Of a stretch of DNA of 64,000 nt, positions 18,175 through 26,434 are shown piece by piece. This DNA comes from Paenibacillus sp. FSL K6-3182. Its GTDB lineage: Bacteria; Bacillota; Bacilli; Paenibacillales; Paenibacillaceae. Each line of letters starts with the position of its first letter. Within the stretch, counting starts at the first letter, position 1. The translations under genes were made by a program, and so were the position numbers. The notes beneath the pieces are model-generated. The model saw nothing but the letters and a program-made list of their open reading frames with translations. It was not told where the DNA came from and ran no database searches. The stretch lies in contig NZ_CP150265.1 in the NCBI RefSeq assembly GCF_037976325.1, forward strand, positions 2,847,501 to 2,911,500, read 5' to 3'.

Positions 18175-18769
18175 AGGAAGGAATCTCGGCTGGCGTTATG
18201 CGGACGGTCCTTGGTTGTTTAAAGATTTTAGCATTTCGATACAGTCAGGAGAGGTCGTCGGCCTTATTGGACCTAGCGGCAGCGGAAAAACGTCGTTAGG
18301 CCGGTTATTGGCTGGTTATTTGAACCCTATTGCAGGAGAGGTGTCGGTTGATGGACGGAGTAAGAGTAATAAAGGCTCTGATCCTGTCCAAATGATTTTT
18401 CAGCATCCAGAGCGCGCGGTTAATCCAAGATGGCGGATGGCAAAAACAATGACAGAAGGATGGTCCCCGGATGCTGCGCTGCTTGAAGCGTTAGGCATTA
18501 AGGAGCAGTGGCTGCGTCGTTATCCAAATGAGCTGTCAGGTGGAGAGCTCCAGCGCTGCTGTATTGCGAGAGCTCTCGGACCAGATACCAAATTTCTCAT
18601 CGCAGATGAAATGACGACGATGCTTGATGCAATTACGCAGGCGCAAATATGGCATAAGATGCTTGAAATTGTCCGTGCTCGTCAAATGGGCTTGCTCATC
18701 ATTAGTCATGATCATGCGCTTGTAAACAAAATTTGCAATCGAACGATTTCATTTCCAAGCGAACGCTAA
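18164..18769 (+). CDS. nikE: Nickel-type ABC transporter ATPase (NikE-like, short)
   Basis: ABC ATPase of 201 residues with Walker A GPSGSGKT (residues 36-43), signature LSGGELQRC, Walker B FLIADE and switch histidine LLIISHD. It is shorter than usual NikE (about 260) because it ends after the nucleotide-binding core with no oligo_HPY tail. The start is ATG at 18164 behind GTGAGGTG; the GTG at 18158 is part of that site. It converges with the MmyB-like gene, overlapping it by a few bases at the stop codons, and no terminator hairpin is visible between them. Confidence 0.88.
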   Translation: MRLEGRNLGWRYADGPWLFKDFSISIQSGEVVGLIGPSGSGKTSLGRLLAGYLNPIAGEVSVDGRSKSNKGSDPVQMIFQHPERAVNPRWRMAKTMTEGWSPDAALLEALGIKEQWLRRYPNELSGGELQRCCIARALGPDTKFLIADEMTTMLDAITQAQIWHKMLEIVRARQMGLLIISHDHALVNKICNRTISFPSER

Positions 18770-19611
18770 TCTTGTCCGCCCATTAGTCTGCGAAGTTTAG
18801 CTTCGGTTGATGTTTCAGGTGCAGGCGTATAGACGCTGCATCGTAGATCGGTATTTCCCTTTACTTGAAATGAGGTCAGATGAAACAACATCTTTCCGAC
18901 TCGTGCATGTCGAAATTCCAGCAATACATCTGGAGCAGAGCTGACCTGGCTTTGCTCCCAAAGATATTGAAACTCCGGATGGCTTCGTTTCATTTCATCA
19001 ATAAACCGCTCGTACCAATCATCCTGCACATATTGACCGTAATAGGCGCGAAAGATAGCTAGAAATCCTCCTACAAAATGCTCCCAATTTCCCGCTAGCC
19101 TACGGAATTCTTTCCTTGTGAACAATAATTCAATCATATTTCGCTGTTCAGCTGGAATTTGGTCAAAGTCCATAAACACATGCGAGGCGGCCTCGTTCCA
19201 ACCGACGATTTGGCAGCGCCGATCCGATATTATGGTTGGACAGAAGCGGAGCTCCTTTAAAATTCTTTTTAAAGAGGGCGTAATTTCGGTCTGCTCCTCA
19301 TTAATAGGCAGCGCGCTATAGCCGGAACCGAGGGCGAGGGCGTACAAGTATTCCCGTTCGTCGTCATTTAACTGCAGAGCCGCCGCAACACAATCCAGAA
19401 CAGACGCCGATACTTGAATATCTCTGCCTTGTTCTAGCCAGGTATACCAAGTTGTGCTAACGCCAGCAAGCTGAGCGACCTCCTCACGTCGTAAACCAGG
19501 TGTTCTCCGCCGTGTTCCAATAGGGAAACCAACGTCCTCCGGCATGATTTTGGCACGCTTTGATTTTAGAAAGGATGATAATGCTTGTAGTCTCGTCTCT
19601 CGATTAATCAT
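18766..19611 (-). CDS. MmyB-like XRE regulator with ligand-binding domain
   Basis: Regulator of 281 residues. An N-terminal XRE helix-turn-helix (about 5-70: RRTPGLRREEVAQLAGVSTT, WYTWLEQGR) is followed by the PAS-like MmyB ligand-binding domain (about 105-270: AASHVFMDFD, RNMIELLF, ELRFCPTIISDRRCQIVGWNEA). A relative from Chloroflexus was crystallised with a fatty acid in this pocket (recalled). The ATG at 19611 is preferred, since GGAG at 19624-19621 lies 9 bases before it but touches the ATG at 19620. It is divergent from a fabF paralogue, which suggests control of fatty-acid synthesis; that link is inferred. Confidence 0.88.
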   Translation of the reverse strand: MINRETRLQALSSFLKSKRAKIMPEDVGFPIGTRRRTPGLRREEVAQLAGVSTTWYTWLEQGRDIQVSASVLDCVAAALQLNDDEREYLYALALGSGYSALPINEEQTEITPSLKRILKELRFCPTIISDRRCQIVGWNEAASHVFMDFDQIPAEQRNMIELLFTRKEFRRLAGNWEHFVGGFLAIFRAYYGQYVQDDWYERFIDEMKRSHPEFQYLWEQSQVSSAPDVLLEFRHARVGKMLFHLTSFQVKGNTDLRCSVYTPAPETSTEAKLRRLMGGQD

Positions 19612-19633
19612 GGTTTCCATCTCCGTACTCTCT

Positions 19634-19703
19634 TTATAGTAGTACTCATTATACTATAATAAACAACAACTTGTAATAGGATAAATAGTATGACAAACTA
19701 CTA
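19634..19703. promoter_or_regulatory. Divergent operator region with two TAGTA/TACTA palindromes
   Basis: A perfect inverted repeat TTATAGTA-N10-TACTATAA spans 19634-19659, and a second related one, TAGTA-N8-TACTA, spans 19686-19703. The first overlaps the -10 of the minus-strand promoter and the second lies 33 bases before the fabF start, so one regulator could control both genes. The divergent MmyB-like protein is the obvious candidate. Confidence 0.55.
19648..19676 (-). promoter_or_regulatory. SigA-type promoter of the MmyB-like regulator gene
   Basis: Reading on the minus strand, TTACAA (19676-19671), a 17-base spacer and a perfect TATAAT (19653-19648) lie 37 bases before the regulator start at 19611. 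The inverted repeat at 19634-19659 covers the -10, as expected for autorepression. Confidence 0.6.
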
Positions 19704-19735
19704 CCCATAAAGGATTTTGCGAAGGAGGAAATAAG

Positions 19736-20974
19736 ATGGAACGTGTCGTCATTACGGGGATGGGTGTCATCTCGCCGCTAGGGAACAGTGTGGAGCGTTT
19801 TTGGGATGGATTGGTGCATGGACAATCTGGTATTTCTACGATTGATACATTTGATGTAAGCAAACATAAATCGAAAATTGCAGGTGTCGTAAAAGATTTT
19901 GATGGAGAAGCTTTATTTGGGAAAAAAGAAGTTCGTCGAATGGATCGGTTTAGCCAGTTTGCGATAGCAGCTGCTGAGCAAGCGCTGGAGGATGCAGCAC
20001 TCAAGATTGAGGAGACAGATCGGGAACGTGTTGGCGTTTATGTAGGCTCTGGCATCGGCGGCATACAGACGCTGCTTGACCAAGCTGAGGTGCTGCATGA
20101 TCGAGGGCCAGATCGTGTTAGTCCAACGCTTGTTCCGATGATGATTGCGAATATGGCAGCGGCGATGATCAGTATTCGGTTCGGTACGCAGGGCCCTTCG
20201 ATGGCACCCGTTACCGCATGCTCGATCGGGAATACGGCAATTGGTGAGGCTTGGCGGCTTATTCGATCAGGCAGCGCAGATGTCGTTATTGCAGGAGGAA
20301 CGGAAGCGGCAGTGACTGATATTTCGCTCGCGAGCTTCGGCAATGCAACATCGGTATCGACGCGGAATGAAGCGCCAGCTTCGGCAAGCAGACCCTTTGA
20401 TGCAGGGCGCGACGGCTTTGTTATGGCGGAAGGAGCCGGCATTCTCATACTCGAATCACTGTCACATGCGCAGCAAAGAGGAGCCCGCATTCATGCGGAA
20501 GTTATCGGCTATGGAGCCAGCTCGGATGCGTATCATATGGTCGCGACTCATCCCGAGGGTATTGGTGCTTATCAGGCGATGAAGCATGCGCTGCGAGAAG
20601 CTGACTTGGAGCCTAATCAAATTGATTTAATAAGCGCACATGCCACCAGTACGGAAATCGGCGACCGTTCCGAAACGGCAGCCATTAAGAAGCTGTTTGG
20701 TGACCTCGCGTATCAAATTCCGGTGACAGCGAACAAATCAATGACAGGTCATATGCTTGGTGCAGCTGGCGGAGTAGAGGCTATCGCACTCGTGAAGAGC
20801 ATACAGGAGGGGATTATCCCGCCAACGATCAATCAAGAACAAACAGATCCAATTTGTGATCTTGATTATGTGCCAAACGTTGCGCGCGAAGCTGAGATTA
20901 ATATCGCGATGTCCAATTCCTTCGGCTTCGGCGGTCATAATGCCGTTATTATATTGAAGAAATTTCAGGCATGA
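19736..20974 (+). CDS. fabF: Beta-ketoacyl-ACP synthase II (FabF family)
   Basis: Condensing enzyme of 412 residues that elongates acyl-ACP with malonyl-ACP. The thiolase-fold catalytic triad is C162 (VTACSIGNTAIG), H302 (SAHATSTEIGD) and H339 (KSMTGHMLGAAGG). The nucleophile region differs from the usual VTACATGTNAIG, so it may be a paralogue rather than the main housekeeping FabF; no fabD, fabG or acpP is beside it. GAAGGAGG upstream is a strong ribosome site. A terminator follows. It is divergent from the MmyB-like regulator. Confidence 0.92.
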   Translation: MERVVITGMGVISPLGNSVERFWDGLVHGQSGISTIDTFDVSKHKSKIAGVVKDFDGEALFGKKEVRRMDRFSQFAIAAAEQALEDAALKIEETDRERVGVYVGSGIGGIQTLLDQAEVLHDRGPDRVSPTLVPMMIANMAAAMISIRFGTQGPSMAPVTACSIGNTAIGEAWRLIRSGSADVVIAGGTEAAVTDISLASFGNATSVSTRNEAPASASRPFDAGRDGFVMAEGAGILILESLSHAQQRGARIHAEVIGYGASSDAYHMVATHPEGIGAYQAMKHALREADLEPNQIDLISAHATSTEIGDRSETAAIKKLFGDLAYQIPVTANKSMTGHMLGAAGGVEAIALVKSIQEGIIPPTINQEQTDPICDLDYVPNVAREAEINIAMSNSFGFGGHNAVIILKKFQA

Positions 20975-21021
20975 GCATGATGTAATATCATAAATTTTCT
21001 TAATTCCAAAAATAAAGCAAG

Positions 21022-21066
21022 AAGCTGGGTCGGCAGATTACTGCCGTTGACCCAGCTTTTTTTATT
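21022..21066 (+). terminator. Terminator of fabF
   Basis: AAGCTGGGTC at 21022-21031 pairs with GACCCAGCTT at 21049-21058, with GGCAG/CTGCC inside, followed by a long T run. Confidence 0.9.
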
Positions 21067-21205
21067 TTGTAATAAATCCGAGCGTGATTGCGGGCAGCAG
21101 GGAGAAATGACCAGTACTCCAAGCGATTCAATTCATGAGAGGAAGGGTAAAGGTTATGTAACCTATGGATGACAAGATCAGTTAAAAAGAGAAGAAGGTG
21201 CAGGC

Positions 21206-22285
21206 ATGGCCAGACATAATCGATTCTTTAGATGGTGCTTCACGATTATTTTGGTATTAATTATTATTTATTTGGGGTCGCGCGTTTCATTTATATTTAA
21301 ACCTGTGCTTTCCTTATTCAGTATGATTATCGTTCCGCTTATGCTGGCAGGCTTTTTTTATTACTTGCTGCGCCCGCTCGTCAATGTGATGGAGCGGCAT
21401 AAGGTTAATCGTACGCTCGCAATTTTACTTATTTATTTGATTTTCGCCATTATGATGGTTGGCTTCAGCATTTTGGTCTGGCCTTCCTTGCGTACGCAGC
21501 TCAATAATTTGGTCGAAAATGCACCCGCTTTGTTTACTACTTTAAGCGAGCAAGTTGCAGAGCTTGAGCATAATGGGTTTTTATCGTCCTTTTTGCCGCA
21601 GGATTCGAATCTGTTATCTAAGCTTACGGAGTATTTGAACAAAGGCTTTACGGTATTTACAGAATATTTGACCGGGCTCTTTTCTTTTTTCTCAAATTTC
21701 GCGATTGTGCTCATAACGTTCCCGATTCTATTGTTCTATATGCTGAAGGAAGGCGGGAAGTTTGGTGAACAAATTGTAAGCTTTATACCCAAAAGGTTCC
21801 GTATCCACGGTAAAGAGGTGATGGACGATATCGATCATATGCTCAGCAGTTTTATCGTTGGCAGAGTTATCGTGAATGTAGCACTCGGCGTTCTCATGTA
21901 TGTAGGTTTTCTAATTATTGATTTGCCTTATGCGATGCTGCTGACCGTAGTGGCCGTCATCTTGAACTTTATTCCGTTTATCGGGTCCTTTTTATCTTCC
22001 ATCCCGATTGTTATCATCGGCTTCATCGAAGCGCCGTCAATCGCGATCTGGTCTATTGTCATTATTACAGTAGCGCAGCAAATACAGGATAATCTTATAT
22101 CGCCTTATGTTTTTGGGAAGCAGCTTGATATTCATCCGATGACGACGATCATCTTGGTGCTCATGGGCGGAGATATTGCAGGAATTTTAGGCATACTACT
22201 TATTATTCCGGTTTATATGATTTTGAAAATCGTTTATAGCAAAGTTTACGAGCTGTTTTTCAAGCAGAAATGGGAAAATGCTTAA
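21206..22285 (+). CDS. AI-2E family membrane transporter
   Basis: Integral membrane protein of 359 residues of the AI-2E (TqsA/YtvI-like) family, with about eight hydrophobic helices: two pairs at the N-terminus (about 11-30, 36-58, 67-90), an extracytoplasmic stretch (about 95-150), then helices from 155 on. The family block DNLISPYVFGKQLDIHP lies near 295-311, followed by GGDIAGILGILLIIPVY. Members export small molecules or ions; some Bacillus ones act as Na+/H+ antiporters or have roles in sporulation. AGAAGGTG precedes the ATG. The substrate cannot be told from sequence. Confidence 0.85.
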   Translation: MARHNRFFRWCFTIILVLIIIYLGSRVSFIFKPVLSLFSMIIVPLMLAGFFYYLLRPLVNVMERHKVNRTLAILLIYLIFAIMMVGFSILVWPSLRTQLNNLVENAPALFTTLSEQVAELEHNGFLSSFLPQDSNLLSKLTEYLNKGFTVFTEYLTGLFSFFSNFAIVLITFPILLFYMLKEGGKFGEQIVSFIPKRFRIHGKEVMDDIDHMLSSFIVGRVIVNVALGVLMYVGFLIIDLPYAMLLTVVAVILNFIPFIGSFLSSIPIVIIGFIEAPSIAIWSIVIITVAQQIQDNLISPYVFGKQLDIHPMTTIILVLMGGDIAGILGILLIIPVYMILKIVYSKVYELFFKQKWENA

Positions 22286-22325
22286 CTGAGATTGTCACAT
22301 AATGGGTGCGTATTATGGCATCATC

Positions 22326-22334
22326 TGTTATAAT
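22326..22334 (+). promoter_or_regulatory. Extended -10 promoter of the HemD-like gene
   Basis: TGTTATAAT is a perfect extended -10 element 47 bases before the HemD-like start. No good -35 is visible at the usual distance, which is common for extended -10 promoters. Confidence 0.5.
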
Positions 22335-22381
22335 GACGTCGGCTAAGGCAAATTTACCGAAAGTACGGTGGCTTGATAACG

Positions 22382-23212
22382 ATGGGGATAAACGCATTGC
22401 AAGGGAAACAAATCGTAATTGCTGGATCTCGGAAAACGGATGAGATGTGCATGGTTATTGAAAAACAGGGCGGCGTTCCAATTGTTCGTTCGCTTCAAGG
22501 CTTGACGATGTTTGATGAAGCGCTGTTGGAAGAGCCATTGCGAAACTTCGCTGAGAAGGGCGCGGATTGGGTTATTTTGACCACAGGCATGGGATCGGAT
22601 CAGATCGTCAACACAGCCGAGAGCATCGGCATTAAACAAGCGGTGCTTGGTAGGCTGGCTGAGGCGAAAATCGCGACAAGAGGCTACAAAACGTCTGCAT
22701 TTCTTAAACGTTCAGACCTGAAAGCGATCGTTAGCACGGATGATGGAACGATGGATGGACTCATAGAAAACCTCGAAGCCTTTGATTTTGAAGGGCAAAG
22801 GGTGTGGATACAGCTTCATGGTGAGCCAGCTCCGAAACTAGTGCGTTTTCTCGAAAATAAGGGTGCTTCGCATGTAGAAGCGGTGCTGCCCTATAAACAT
22901 GTTCCACCGGATGCTGCTACAGTCGAGCAGCTGCTCAGCGAGCTTTCTGCCGGCACAGTCGATACGGTCTGCTTTACGACTGCGGTGCAGGTGCACTATT
23001 TGTTCAAGCATGCAATCGAATCTGGCCGCAAGGAGCTTTTGTTGAACATCTTTAATCAGCACATCGTGGCTGCCGCAGTCGGTAAAGTAACGGCTGCAGC
23101 ATTGAAGGAGTACGGCGTGGAAAGAATCATCGTTCCCGAGCTGGAGCGAATGGGCGCATTAGTAATCGAAATTGGACGTTATTATGATCGTACTGAAGGC
23201 AAGGAAGTATAA
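22382..23212 (+). CDS. Uroporphyrinogen-III synthase-like (HemD-like) protein
   Basis: HemD-fold protein of 276 residues with two alternating domains: N-terminal LQGKQIVIAGSRKTDEMCMVIEKQGG, DWVILTTGMGSDQ, ATRGYKTSAFLKRSDLKA, then RVWIQLHGEPAPKLVRFLENKGA, DTVCFTTAVQVHYLF and AAVGKVTAAALKEYGV. HemD closes hydroxymethylbilane into uroporphyrinogen III. It stands alone, far from any visible heme genes, so it may be a paralogue serving siroheme or another tetrapyrrole, or may have lost the activity. ATG at 22382 is preferred; the TTG at 22373 is only two bases from the weak GGTGG site. Confidence 0.78.
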   Translation: MGINALQGKQIVIAGSRKTDEMCMVIEKQGGVPIVRSLQGLTMFDEALLEEPLRNFAEKGADWVILTTGMGSDQIVNTAESIGIKQAVLGRLAEAKIATRGYKTSAFLKRSDLKAIVSTDDGTMDGLIENLEAFDFEGQRVWIQLHGEPAPKLVRFLENKGASHVEAVLPYKHVPPDAATVEQLLSELSAGTVDTVCFTTAVQVHYLFKHAIESGRKELLLNIFNQHIVAAAVGKVTAAALKEYGVERIIVPELERMGALVIEIGRYYDRTEGKEV

Positions 23213-23224
23213 GTATATTGAAGA

Positions 23225-23270
23225 GGCAGTCTTAGACACGTAATCGGTGTTTTAGACTGCCTTTATTTTA
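23225..23270. terminator. Bidirectional terminator, HemD-like / AraC
   Basis: GGCAGTCTTAGACAC (23225-23239) pairs with GTGTTTTAGACTGCC (23247-23261), followed by TTTATTTTA. It lies between convergent genes. Confidence 0.85.
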
Positions 23271-24158
23271 TGAAAAGGATTTTTCTTGCGCATTTCTAAA
23301 ATGCCTTGGTGATAGGCCATAACTTTTCTTGAACGCTTTCGAGAAATGTGAGGCATTGGCGAATCCGCAATACTCCGCAATTAAATCGAGCTTAAGTCCG
23401 GTTGTGGCTAGCAGCTCGCTTGCTTTCTCCAAACGTAAATGAACGAGAAACTGATGGGGCGTTGCTCCAAAATAGTGATGAAAAATAACGTTGAAATGGG
23501 ATTCGGAATATCCCGCATGCTTCGCCATCGACTCCACCGTGATTGTTCCAGATAGGTGAAAGGAAATAAAAGCTTTCATCTTCGTTACGAACTGCTGATC
23601 CTCGAATGCCAAAGAGCCTGTCGTCTCAAAGTCGCCGATTAATAGAAGGAGCAGCTCCATTGCCAGCTTTTGAGCATGCAGCACGTTTTGTATATCGTTG
23701 TGGCTAAAATGCTCAATCATTTGGTTCAGCAGCTTTTTGAACGATTCTGGATGTCGCGGTTTCAGCTTGACGGGCAGCTGCAGGTTTGGAAATTCGTTTA
23801 ACTGCGGCTGCTTCAAATCCGAATACGGCTCCAAGTTTGTCTGGCCGGGCGTCGTTACAAAGCTTCTTTCTCGGTTCGGATTATAAAAGAAATCAAGATG
23901 AGTGTTTGGTACTACGCAGCTCCCATATCCTCTCGTTGTGAAGAGCATTCCAGGCTGAATAAGAGCAAAGTCGCCAGGCAGCAGCTCATATTCGACACCC
24001 TCAACCGTAAGCAAATAACGGCCTTCTTCCATATATAAAAACAAATAATCGAGCAGACGCCGTTCACCTTGAAAAAATGACGTTTCTTTAAAGCGATAGC
24101 AAAGTCGTATAAACGGCAGCACGGGATGGTCATTCCAGTTATGCAGCTGCGTATTCAT
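23268..24158 (-). CDS. AraC-family transcriptional regulator
   Basis: Regulator of 296 residues: cupin-like sensor domain (EYELLPGDFALIQPGMLF, about 55-75) and C-terminal double helix-turn-helix (ITVESMAKHAGYSESHFNVIF and LDLIAEYCGFANASHFSKAFKKSYGLSP, about 190-290). The start is ATG at 24158: GGAGG (24172-24168) lies 9 bases upstream and inside the reading frame of the longer ATG at 24179. It is divergent from a zinc dehydrogenase/oxidoreductase operon that it probably controls in response to the sugar degraded there. Confidence 0.9.
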   Translation of the reverse strand: MNTQLHNWNDHPVLPFIRLCYRFKETSFFQGERRLLDYLFLYMEEGRYLLTVEGVEYELLPGDFALIQPGMLFTTRGYGSCVVPNTHLDFFYNPNRERSFVTTPGQTNLEPYSDLKQPQLNEFPNLQLPVKLKPRHPESFKKLLNQMIEHFSHNDIQNVLHAQKLAMELLLLLIGDFETTGSLAFEDQQFVTKMKAFISFHLSGTITVESMAKHAGYSESHFNVIFHHYFGATPHQFLVHLRLEKASELLATTGLKLDLIAEYCGFANASHFSKAFKKSYGLSPRHFRNAQEKSFS

Positions 24159-24207
24159 TCCTAATTGCCTCCATTTCATACGATTAGCACGATCATTATC
24201 ATTGTTT

Positions 24208-24236
24208 TTGACAAGTTATTTCGATGTTTTTTACAT
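24208..24236 (+). promoter_or_regulatory. Promoter of the dehydrogenase operon
   Basis: A perfect -35 TTGACA (24208-24213) is followed by a 17-base spacer and TTACAT (24231-24236), a 4-of-6 match to the -10. It lies 85 bases before the dehydrogenase start, leaving room for an activator or leader. Confidence 0.45.
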
Positions 24237-24320
24237 GATTACCTTTATTATTAGCTTTATTATAGAAGTAAGCAATAGAAAAAATCGAGGATAATGACAT
24301 GAAAATGGAGGGGTATACGA

Positions 24321-25352
24321 ATGAGCTTAATGATACCTGATGTGATGACGATACCAAAATTTTTGGGAAATGGGAAAATTGATTATAGCGAGAAACCGGT
24401 GCCGACCACAGGGCCAGGCCAGCTGCTGCTGCAGGTCAAGGCAAACGCTTTATGCGGATCAGAGCGTGGACAGTTCTACAACGGTTCCGAAGCGACGCCT
24501 GGTCATGAGGCAGCAGGCATCGTTGTCGCAGCAGGCTCTAATACCAAAACGGATGTAGGTACACATGGCGTTGTTTTTTTAATGGATTTTTGCGGGCAAT
24601 GCCGCAGCTGCAAGCGAGGGTATACGAACCAATGCTTAAGCAAGCGTGCAGATTATGGCTTCTCTCATGATGGCGGTTACGGGCCTTATATGGTCGTGAA
24701 CGAAAATGTGTTTTTTGCTGTGGATGCTGCTATTCCGTTGGCAGAAGCAACGATATTGCTTGATATCATGGGGACAGGCGGTCATGCGATTCGCAGAGCG
24801 CAGCTTGTGCATGGCGATATCGAATCCATCCTTATTGCCGGTGCAGGTCCGATTGGTCTAGCGGTGCTGGCGATGGCGAAGCTGCTGCTGGGCAAAGAGC
24901 TGCCTGTATTCATTATGGATTTTACACATTATCGTTTAGAACTCGCACAGAAAATGGGTGCTATTCCGATCCATTTGGGGGAAACAACACTTGAAGCGGG
25001 ATTGGCAGCCGCAGGCTTTGACCGTATAGATGCAGCATTCGATACGAGCGGTAGAACAACAGCTCGCGAAGCAGCTTTGCATGCACTGAATCATCGCGGT
25101 GTACTCGTATGCATTGGTCATGGCGAGCAACTAAATTTGCAAGTATCCTCCGATTTGATAGCAACAGAGAGAGCCGTGCTTGGCAGTGAGTATTTTCCGT
25201 TTAGCGAGCTAGAGGCTAATCATCGTTTGATGGGTGAACACCTGCCATACTTAAGTCAAATCATCACGCACCGATTTGGACCACAATCGATGCAAGAAGC
25301 ATTTGAGCTGTTTTTCAAAGGGGATACGGGAAAGGTGGTCATTGAGCAATGA
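24321..25352 (+). CDS. Zinc-dependent alcohol/polyol dehydrogenase
   Basis: Medium-chain dehydrogenase of 343 residues that oxidises an alcohol, probably a sugar alcohol or cyclitol, with NAD(P). Catalytic zinc ligands are C45 and H62 (GHEAAG); the structural zinc site is C91, C94, C97 and C105 (CGQCRSCKRGYTNQC). The Rossmann motif is AGAGPIGLAV near 175-184. GGAGGGG at 24307-24313 gives the start. The stop overlaps the next gene (ATGA), which encodes a Gfo/Idh/MocA oxidoreductase, so the two likely act in one pathway under the divergent AraC regulator. Confidence 0.9.
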   Translation: MSLMIPDVMTIPKFLGNGKIDYSEKPVPTTGPGQLLLQVKANALCGSERGQFYNGSEATPGHEAAGIVVAAGSNTKTDVGTHGVVFLMDFCGQCRSCKRGYTNQCLSKRADYGFSHDGGYGPYMVVNENVFFAVDAAIPLAEATILLDIMGTGGHAIRRAQLVHGDIESILIAGAGPIGLAVLAMAKLLLGKELPVFIMDFTHYRLELAQKMGAIPIHLGETTLEAGLAAAGFDRIDAAFDTSGRTTAREAALHALNHRGVLVCIGHGEQLNLQVSSDLIATERAVLGSEYFPFSELEANHRLMGEHLPYLSQIITHRFGPQSMQEAFELFFKGDTGKVVIEQ

Positions 25353-26332
25353 GCAGTGAGGGGCGAGTGAAGGTTGCCTTAATCGGGGCTGGCGGCTGGG
25401 GATACCACCATGCTCGTATTTTTAATGCGCGTAAGGATGTTGATTTTTGTGCCGTTGTTGGACGAGATGCTGCCCGAACAAGGGCAAGAGCAGATGAGTT
25501 TGGGACAAATGCCTATACGAGCATCGCGGAGATGCTGGAGACGGAACGGCCTGACCTCGTCAGCTTATGCTTGCCGAATCAAGGACATTTTGATGCGACC
25601 TTGCAGGTTATTCAAGCAGGTGTTCCATTATTGGTGGAAAAGCCGCTCGTATTTGATCTAGAGGAAGCTGATTTATTGCTTGCGGAAGCAGCGAAGCGGG
25701 AGCTTTTTTTTGCGATTAATTTTAATCACCGCTATGCGACAGCTGTTCAGAAGGCTAAAGTAGCGATGGATACGGGACGGTTAGGAGAGCTTATATTCGT
25801 TTCTTGGCGGTTTGGCGGTGAAGGAACAAGCGATCATCCGCACGGCAACTTAATCGAAACCCAGTGCCACGGATTTGATATGCTTGAGCATTTATGCGGC
25901 CCGATTGCATCGGTGATGGCACAAATGACAGATAAAACCGGAAAAGGCTTCTCTACCATGGCATTAGCACTGCAATTTCAATCCGGCGCAGTAGGAACGC
26001 TGCTCGGATCTTACGACTCCTCGTATGCATACGCACAGACTCATGTCATGGAGCTTAATGGCTTAAAGGGCAGAGTGACCATTCAAGATACAGTGAAGAA
26101 ATTTACGTTTCAACGCTCGGGCAGCGAAACAGCGGAAGTATGGCAAGCGGGTTACTTCAATGATAAGGAGCGAGAATTCCACCTTACGTTCGACAAACAT
26201 TTTGATCATTTGCTCGGTGCATTTCGTGCGGGTGAAGCACCGCCTATTCACGCTGCGGCGGGGCGCAGAGCGCTTCAGCTAGCCCATGCAGCGATTGAAT
26301 CATTCCAGACGGGGCAACGGATTCAGACGTAG
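25349..26332 (+). CDS. Gfo/Idh/MocA family oxidoreductase
   Basis: NAD(P)-dependent sugar or inositol oxidoreductase of 327 residues. The N-terminal Rossmann domain has GAGGWGYHHARI (residues 13-24) and the family block LLVEKPLVFD (about 91-101), with the conserved lysine of EKP. The C-terminal domain carries ETQCHGFDMLEHLCGP, where H is at the usual catalytic place. It overlaps the dehydrogenase gene by 4 bases and is followed by a terminator, closing a two-gene operon. The substrate is not identifiable. Confidence 0.9.
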   Translation: MSSEGRVKVALIGAGGWGYHHARIFNARKDVDFCAVVGRDAARTRARADEFGTNAYTSIAEMLETERPDLVSLCLPNQGHFDATLQVIQAGVPLLVEKPLVFDLEEADLLLAEAAKRELFFAINFNHRYATAVQKAKVAMDTGRLGELIFVSWRFGGEGTSDHPHGNLIETQCHGFDMLEHLCGPIASVMAQMTDKTGKGFSTMALALQFQSGAVGTLLGSYDSSYAYAQTHVMELNGLKGRVTIQDTVKKFTFQRSGSETAEVWQAGYFNDKEREFHLTFDKHFDHLLGAFRAGEAPPIHAAAGRRALQLAHAAIESFQTGQRIQT

Positions 26333-26360
26333 AGCACGCTATGGAAGGATCGGTTTAACT

Positions 26361-26406
26361 AAAAAAAGTGATTAAGCGACTTACTGGTCGGCTTAATCAC
26401 TTTTTT
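26361..26406. terminator. Bidirectional terminator
   Basis: GTGATTAAGC (26368-26377) pairs with GCTTAATCAC (26391-26400), flanked by seven A and six T, so it works on both strands between the oxidoreductase and the convergent GntR gene. Confidence 0.92.
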
Positions 26407-26434
26407 GGTTATAATCAGATGTGGTACGGATCGC

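Noticed and set aside
20038..20490. 150-codon minus-strand frame opposite fabF
   Set aside because: Shadow of a strongly conserved enzyme gene.
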